Below, piece by piece: positions 45,828 through 50,180 of a stretch of DNA of 50,180 bases. Under the pieces are notes generated by a model that worked only from the letters and a program-made list of their open reading frames with translations, was not told the DNA's origin and did no database searches. The stretch is taken from positions 1-50,180 of the forward strand of contig WJLX01000124.1 in NCBI GenBank assembly GCA_014728225.1. The letters run 5' to 3'. The stretch's first letter is position 1. Every line of letters begins with the position of its first letter. This DNA is from Candidatus Coatesbacteria bacterium (GTDB taxonomy: Bacteria > RBG-13-66-14). The position numbers and the translations under genes are program-made.

Positions 45828-46922
45828 ATGTTGGATGAGGAACGGCTGGAGGCGAGGCTGGCGGAGCTGCGCAACCTGGAGATAAACGATGATTGGCTGG
45901 AGTGGTTCGGCGTTTGGCTGCGCGGGGCCGAGCCGGGTGAGTTGGCGCGCATCCGTCCGGGGGTGCTGGCCGCGGAGCTGGGCGCCGATCTGCACTACTT
46001 CCTCAAGCTGCTAGTCGGCGCGGTCAAGGTGGGTCTGCTCGATCTCCACTGGGAGCACTTCTGCCCCACCTGAACCGGGCGGATGGACGCCTCGCGCAGC
46101 CTGCGCGAGGTCCAGGGGGAGCATTACTGTCGGATGTGCGAGGCCAACTTCACCAGCGTACTGGATCAGAACGTGGCCATCACCTTTTCCTTGAACGAGG
46201 GTCTGGCCGTCGGCGGCCTGCCCGAGCCGCCGGCCAAGGCGATGCTGTCTGATGACGACACCCGGGCCGTCGAGCTGTTCACCCTGCACGCCTTCCGGGA
46301 GCTGTTTCCCGACGATGTGCTGCCCACCGACGAGAGCCTCCAGGTGGCCGACATCTCGGTTATGTTCACCGACATCCGCGGTTCGACCCAGCTCTACGAA
46401 CGCCTGGGCGATTCCCGAGCCTACCGTCTGGTGCGCGATCACTTCGCCGTATTGTTCGACGTCGTCGAGGAGCAGCGCGGGGCCGTGGTCAAGACGATCG
46501 GCGATTCAGTGATGGCGGCCTTCCGCGACCCGGTAGACGCCCTGCGCGCCGCCGTCGGTGTCCAGGGCAACCTGGCCCTGTTCAACCGGCGTCAGCGGCT
46601 CCATGAGGGTGACATCATCGTCCGCGTCGGTCTGGATCGCGGTCCGGCGATCTCGGTCAACCTCAACGACCGGCTGGACTTCTTCGGCAACACCATCAAT
46701 CGCGTTTCGCGCATCGAGCGGCTGTCCCACGGCAACGACGTCGTCTTCGGCAGTGAGCTGCAGACCGATCCCCGGGTCCAGCGCTTCCTCGTCGAGCACG
46801 GCGAGCGCCTGGCCATCGAGCGTTTCGAGCAGCGGGTCAAGGGGCTGGCGCGGCCGATCGTCGGCTTCCGTCTGACGGCGCCCCGCGAGGTGGAGTTGAC
46901 CCCGCCGCCGCGGCGGCGCTGA
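45828..46922 (+). CDS. Candidate selenoprotein: class III adenylate/guanylate cyclase, Sec82
   Basis: One continuous frame of 364 residues if UGA (46071-46073) is read as Sec82. Residues 1-78 are an alpha-helical DUF5939-like region ending LLDLHWEHF. A zinc-ribbon-like module follows: C79-P-T-U82, 18 residues, then C101-x2-C104. Family members I recall have CPxC with the same spacing. The cyclase domain has FTDIRGST (180-187) and GDSVMAAF (225-232) with both metal Asp residues, and LDFFGNTINRVSRI. Start at 45828 follows a G-rich site; ATG at 45798 is an alternative (Sec92). If UGA were a stop, translation would have to restart at 46083. Substrate (ATP or GTP) is not certain. Confidence 0.82.
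46071..46110 (+). promoter_or_regulatory. UGA codon and putative bacterial SECIS hairpin in the cyclase gene
   Basis: A perfect 9-bp stem, CCTCGCGCA (46090-46098) with TGCGCGAGG (46102-46110), has a GCC apical loop beginning with G, 26 bases past the UGA. Stem position and loop G fit the known bacterial SECIS layout. It is within the coding frame (DASRSLREVQ). Confidence 0.65.
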
Positions 46923-47025
46923 TTCGCAGGCTTTTCGGGGTTGCGGTAGATTCCCCGGGTTCGGTGAAACCACGGTTGGGGTGCGGGTATCCAATCTTAA
47001 CGAGACCAACAACCCTGGGGTGGTC

Positions 47026-48036
47026 ATGTCCCGCAGCCTGGTACCGATAACGCTCTGCCTGTTCAGCACCCTGGCCTTCAGCGCCTGCTCCATCGCCGAC
47101 GATCACGGTGTCGACGTCGATCCCCGCTATCAGCACACCAGCGAGCTGGACCCGGCGGAAATGGAGCGTCTCGTCGTCGATTGGTCCAACGGCGATATCG
47201 AGGTCCGGGCCGACGACGGCGAGACGGTCCGTCTGACCGCCGTGGGCTGGCGCGGCGGGGAGCCCCTCGAGCCTGCGGTCTGGCTGGACAAGCTGACCTT
47301 CGAGCTGGGTGAGGGTCGGCTCTTCTGTCGCTACGACCGCGAGCTGTTCCAGACCGTCGCCGTCAGTCTGCGGTTGTTGGTGCCCCGGGGCTTCAACGCC
47401 GAGATCGACACCTCCAACGGCGCCGTGACCGTCAACGGGCTCGACGGTCTGCGTGTCGATACCTCGAACGGCGACGTCCTGGTCCGGGACACGGCCGGTC
47501 CGCTCTCCGTCGACACCTCGAACGGCGAGGTAGACATCAGCCTGCTCGGCGGCCCGAGGGGTGAGATCCGCGCCGACTCCTCGAACGGCTCGGTCAAGGT
47601 CATCATCAGTGGGGACCACGACGGCGCTGTGGAGCTGAGCAGCTCCAACGGCGGTCTCGTTCTCCGCGTCGAGGGCGTCCAGCGCGGTGATGTCGTGCTC
47701 GACTCCTCCAACGGCTCACTCAACATCAGCTACGGCGGTTTCAGCGGCACCACCAGCGGCGACACCAGCAACGGCTCAATCGACGTCGTCCTGGGAACCG
47801 TTCCCGCTGGCATGGCCGTCGAGGCCGAAACGACCAACGGCGAAGTGGTCTGCGATCTCCCCGGCGCCGAGCTGCGTTCGGGCCAGGCCGGCGGCAGTAT
47901 CATGCGCAGCGGTGACGGCCCGCAGTTGCTTCTCGACACCACCAACGGCGGGCTGACCATCCGTTACGACGAGAACGCCGCACCGATAAAACCCGAGGCC
48001 GCCGCCGGTTCCACGGACGAAGAAGGAGGGGCATGA
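47026..48036 (+). CDS. DUF4097-like lipoprotein with SNG beta-repeats
   Basis: A 336-residue lipoprotein; ATG at 47026 puts the lipobox at Cys21 (LAFSAC). Residues ~120-320 consist of short beta-strand repeats, each with an SNG turn (DTSNGAVTV, DTSNGDVLV, DTSNGEVDI, DSSNGSVKV, SSSNGGLVL, DSSNGSLNI, DTSNGSIDV, ETTNGEVV), the DUF4097 adhesin-like pattern. An N-terminal part also reads DWSNGDIEV. It overlaps the next gene by four bases. Function unknown; surface or periplasmic structural role likely. Confidence 0.85.
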   Translation: MSRSLVPITLCLFSTLAFSACSIADDHGVDVDPRYQHTSELDPAEMERLVVDWSNGDIEVRADDGETVRLTAVGWRGGEPLEPAVWLDKLTFELGEGRLFCRYDRELFQTVAVSLRLLVPRGFNAEIDTSNGAVTVNGLDGLRVDTSNGDVLVRDTAGPLSVDTSNGEVDISLLGGPRGEIRADSSNGSVKVIISGDHDGAVELSSSNGGLVLRVEGVQRGDVVLDSSNGSLNISYGGFSGTTSGDTSNGSIDVVLGTVPAGMAVEAETTNGEVVCDLPGAELRSGQAGGSIMRSGDGPQLLLDTTNGGLTIRYDENAAPIKPEAAAGSTDEEGGA

Positions 48037-48836
48037 AGAAGACGATACCCCTGGTCATCGCCCTGCTTGGCGCCTTGACGGCCGGCGCGTCAACCGAGCC
48101 CGGCTGGCGAACCGAGCTCGCTGCGGCCGAGTTCGACGCCCTGCGCGTCGAGTGGGAAAACGGCCCGGTGACCATCGAACCGGGGCACGGCGCGCGGCTC
48201 GTACTCGAGCTGACCCCCTTCGCCGACGGCCTGACGCTGATCCCCAACGAGTGGCTGGACCTGTGTCGCATCGAACCCCGGGCGGGCCTGCTCCTACTGG
48301 CTTTCGAGCGCGGCGGGGAAAGCGAGCGGCTGGGGATGCGCCTGCGGGTCGAGCTGCCCCGGAGCGTCGATATCGAGGTGAAATGTGGCAACGGTGACGT
48401 CACCGTGATCACCGAGGCCGGCGATCTGGACATCGAGTTGGGCAACGGTGACATCCTGGTCGAAAACGTCAACGGCGGAATCGACGCGACCCTGGGCAAC
48501 GGCGATCTCGAGCTCGGGCTGCCTGAGGGTTACGCCGCCGAGGCCTTGGTGACCCAGGGCAACGGCGACAGTACGGTGCGCCTGGCCCCGGGCTACGCCG
48601 GTCGGCTGGACGTCGAGCTGGGCAACGGCGATATTGTCATCGAGCTGGCCGAGGTGCCGGCAAACCTGGGCCTGGAAGCCGAGAGCTCCCTCGGCGAGGT
48701 GCGGACGAACCTCGGGGGCGGGGAAGCGCGGGCCGAGCTGCTGAGCGAAAGCTTCGAGCTGAGTGGCGACGGACCGCGGATCCAGGCGGTGCTGGGCCGC
48801 GGCGATATCGAGATCAACCGCGTCGACGGCGACTGA
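48033..48836 (+). CDS. DUF4097-like secreted protein with GNGD repeats
   Basis: A 267-residue protein, ATGA-overlapped with the preceding paralogue and preceded by GGAGG. The signal peptide is standard, not a lipobox (LLGALTAGAS). The beta-repeat turns are NGD rather than SNG: CGNGDVTVI, LGNGDILVE, LGNGDLELG, QGNGDSTVR, LGNGDIVIE, and GRGDIEI at the end. The two genes are a tandem pair with different repeat variants, one lipid-anchored and one soluble. Function unknown. Confidence 0.83.
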   Translation: MKKTIPLVIALLGALTAGASTEPGWRTELAAAEFDALRVEWENGPVTIEPGHGARLVLELTPFADGLTLIPNEWLDLCRIEPRAGLLLLAFERGGESERLGMRLRVELPRSVDIEVKCGNGDVTVITEAGDLDIELGNGDILVENVNGGIDATLGNGDLELGLPEGYAAEALVTQGNGDSTVRLAPGYAGRLDVELGNGDIVIELAEVPANLGLEAESSLGEVRTNLGGGEARAELLSESFELSGDGPRIQAVLGRGDIEINRVDGD

Positions 48837-48864
48837 GGCCGCTGACGCGACGGGCCTGAACAGG

Positions 48865-48889
48865 CGGGCCGCCCTCAGCGGGCGGCCCG
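48865..48889. terminator. Hairpin between the DUF4097-like gene and rnpB
   Basis: A perfect 10-bp GC stem (CGGGCCGCCC with GGGCGGCCCG) and 5-base loop between convergent transcripts. It can serve both strands, though T-runs are weak. Confidence 0.65.
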
Positions 48890-48899
48890 TGTTACGTGG

Positions 48900-49339
48900 G
48901 CGCGACTGTAAGCCGAATTCTGTCTCCCGTCGTGCGGTCGGGTTTCCCCTCCGACGGGACGGCGACCATCCATCTTACGCCGGGGATCGCTCCCGCGGCT
49001 CCAGCGACCTACCCGAGACGCCTGGGGCGGGCCACCCATCGTCTCCTATTTGGTCTTGCTCCGGACGGGGTTTACCGAGCCGACGCCGTCGCCGGCGCCA
49101 CTGGTGGGCTCTTACCCCACCTTTTCACCCTTGCCGGTCCGCCGAGGCGGACTTGGGCGGTCTGCGGGATCCTGGTGGATCCCCTCTCTGTGGCACTTTC
49201 CGTACGCTTGTCGCGTCCCGGGGGTTACCCGGCGTCCTGCCCTGCGGAGTTCGGACTTTCCTCGCCCCGTTAGTCGGAACCGCTTGGGCTCGTTGAACCC
49301 AGTCCGGCTCCCGGGGACGCGGCCGCCCGTCGCGCCGCA
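48900..49339 (-). ncRNA. rnpB: RNase P RNA, bacterial class A
   Basis: Minus-strand ribozyme that trims tRNA 5' leaders. Hallmarks in order: GAGGAAAGTCCGAACTCC near the 5' side, GTGCCACAGAGA, GTAAGAGCCCACC, AAACCCCGTCC with GCAAGACCAAATAGGAG, GATGGATGGTCGCC, and ACAGAATTCGGCTTACAG at the 3' end. Ends are approximate. Protein-like open frames here on both strands are shadows of the RNA. Confidence 0.95.
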
Positions 49340-49345
49340 CGGGGT

Positions 49346-49373
49346 AAGATAGCACAAAACGGGGGATTGTCAA
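49346..49373 (-). promoter_or_regulatory. rnpB promoter
   Basis: On the minus strand, consensus TTGACA (49368-49373), a 16-bp spacer and TATCTT (49346-49351), placing the start near 49339. Confidence 0.8.
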
Positions 49374-49442
49374 GGCTTTGGTCGGTTACGATATTGGGGG
49401 CCGAATAGAAAAGAACATCCCTTTGGGTACGTTCAGGAAGGA

Positions 49443-49577
49443 CTAGCCGAATCCATTTGAGCAATTAGTCCGACTCTTCGTAGCATCCTCTTCGCCAGCT
49501 TCGAACCGTCCAATACGGATGATCGTGCCCTCTTCTTCCTCAGTTATCTCCCACTTAATCCGGGGCTTGGGCGTCAT
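49443..49577 (-). CDS. Small acidic hypothetical protein
   Basis: A 44-residue protein; ATG at 49577 follows ACGGAGGAACA. The sequence (KPRIKWEITEEEEGTIIRIG, then RFEAGEEDATK) has no recognised family. It starts 10 bases after the stop of the broken GAF gene and shares its AT-richer composition, so the two are probably one transcription unit that arrived together. Confidence 0.6.
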   Translation of the reverse strand: MTPKPRIKWEITEEEEGTIIRIGRFEAGEEDATKSRTNCSNGFG

Positions 49578-49587
49578 TGTTCCTCCG

Positions 49588-50180
49588 TTAATCCCGACCC
49601 AAATGAGTAAGCGTGTCTGCCAGCTTTCTAAGTAGTGATGGCACCAAAGCCAGGATGTCTTTGTCATCTGAGGAAAAGGCATCAGGCTCTGGTGAATCAA
49701 AACTTACAATGCCTAAGAACCTTTTGGGGTTCATTGTGCTGACGATGCATAATAAAATACTTCTAAGATATGGTTTATGTGTATTAACAGGTATATATCT
49801 TAATGAATGCTTTTTTGCAATAATACACAACCTATTGTTAAACTCCACTTCTTCTGTTGGTGTGTTGTTCAACTCAAGTAGGTGTCGTAAAATTCTTGTG
49901 TATTGTCCATACAATATTCCAATAGCTCCTTTATATATATTATAGCGGTTTTTTGTGGTAGCTAAATCGTATGGAATACGAGATGTGTTACGTAATCTTA
50001 CAGGTAACTATAACCTCATAAGTATATTTGTAAGTTTTCCTGTTTTGATGAATCCAAAGATATATGGTTCAAAAAAGGATGCTCGAATAGTTTTTTCATC
50101 GCCTAAAATTTGACGTATCGATTCCATGCTCAATTTACAGATTGATTCCTTTTGTTTTCTATTACGAAGTTTAATTATAA
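49588..50180 (-). pseudogene. GAF-domain protein, partial at window edge, with an in-frame TAG
   Basis: A single minus-strand frame runs from the window edge to the stop at 49588, broken by one TAG (50008-50010). Before it reads MESIRQILGDEKTIRASFFE...LTNILMRL and after it VRLRNTSRIPYDLATTKNRY. The C-terminal part is GAF-like: ILLCIVSTMNPKRFLGIVSF, then DSPEPDAFSSDDKDILALVP. The N-terminus lies outside the window. The AT-rich composition contrasts strongly with the rest of the window, which points to transfer. A nonsense mutation is the simplest reading; a TTG restart at 49914 is possible. Confidence 0.6.

Noticed and set aside
45485-45952. Upstream extension of selB to a 816-codon frame
   Set aside because: The extension runs through palindromic element L5 and the divergent promoter; the ATG at 45484 has a ribosome-binding site and aligns with the family start.
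48763-49373. Several open frames on both strands upstream of the AT-rich end
   Set aside because: They lie in the RNase P RNA, whose conserved blocks explain the sequence.

Overview
The window is a mostly GC-rich stretch of bacterial chromosome from a diderm (Gram-negative-type) organism. Many proteins have lipobox signal peptides, several look like outer-membrane beta-barrels, and housekeeping genes (mnmG, ligA, mtnP, rpoD, dnaG, mreB, hemW, folK, panB, rnpB) sit among lineage-specific lipoproteins and small membrane proteins. Promoters have ordinary -35/-10 boxes, and GTG/TTG starts are common. The family mix suggests an uncultured candidate phylum, but the phylum cannot be fixed from sequence alone.

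The most notable content is selenocysteine (Sec) biology. A tRNA-Sec gene (anticodon UCA, 8-bp acceptor stem, long variable arm) lies just downstream of selB on the minus strand (43367-45484). Two genes in the window carry an in-frame UGA exactly where their families, as I recall them, have a motif cysteine, and each UGA is followed by a hairpin with G as the first base of its apical loop. (1) A class III adenylate/guanylate cyclase at 45828-46922, transcribed divergently from selB from a back-to-back promoter, has CPTU...CxxC in its N-terminal zinc-ribbon-like module. (2) A metallophosphatase-type tetraheme c-type cytochrome at 10499-11812 has CGU in place of the family's CGC motif, and its signal peptide lies upstream of the UGA. 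Neither selA nor selD is in the window.

Layout. 1-720: decayed transposase and intergenic debris. 723-7805: sugar-phosphate isomerase and outer-membrane protein, then mnmG and a DUF92 protein, then an operon of SPOR lipoprotein, GlmU-like sugar nucleotide enzyme and lipoprotein. 8032-11812: membrane protein, ligA and the Sec cytochrome, overlapping head to tail. 11905-14924: mtnP, a 1-kb empty stretch and a beta-propeller-like lipoprotein. 15091-18761: dnaG-rpoD (minus). 20150-23388: a minus-strand operon of a membrane protein, a disordered repeat protein and mreB. 23995-34553: TPR and other lipoproteins, a PHP-type protein, hemW, a promoter followed by a tandem-repeat leader and a cytoplasmic PQQ-type propeller, then an aminotransferase-folK-panB cluster. 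34827-39340: a DUF5916-type outer-membrane protein, a Yip1-like protein and a family of tiny membrane proteins. 39431-43218: an acidic VWGP-motif secreted protein divergent from a radical SAM/SPASM enzyme, a stop-interrupted pseudogene and a methyltransferase. 43367-46922: the selenocysteine region. 47026-48836: two DUF4097-like proteins. 48900-49339: RNase P RNA. 49443-50180: an AT-rich end with a small protein and a broken GAF-domain gene.

Eight intergenic copies of a nested palindromic element (five long, about 180-210 bp; three short, about 70-80 bp) share a core close to GGCRCGGTTNTTGC. One long copy lies inside the predicted selB leader.
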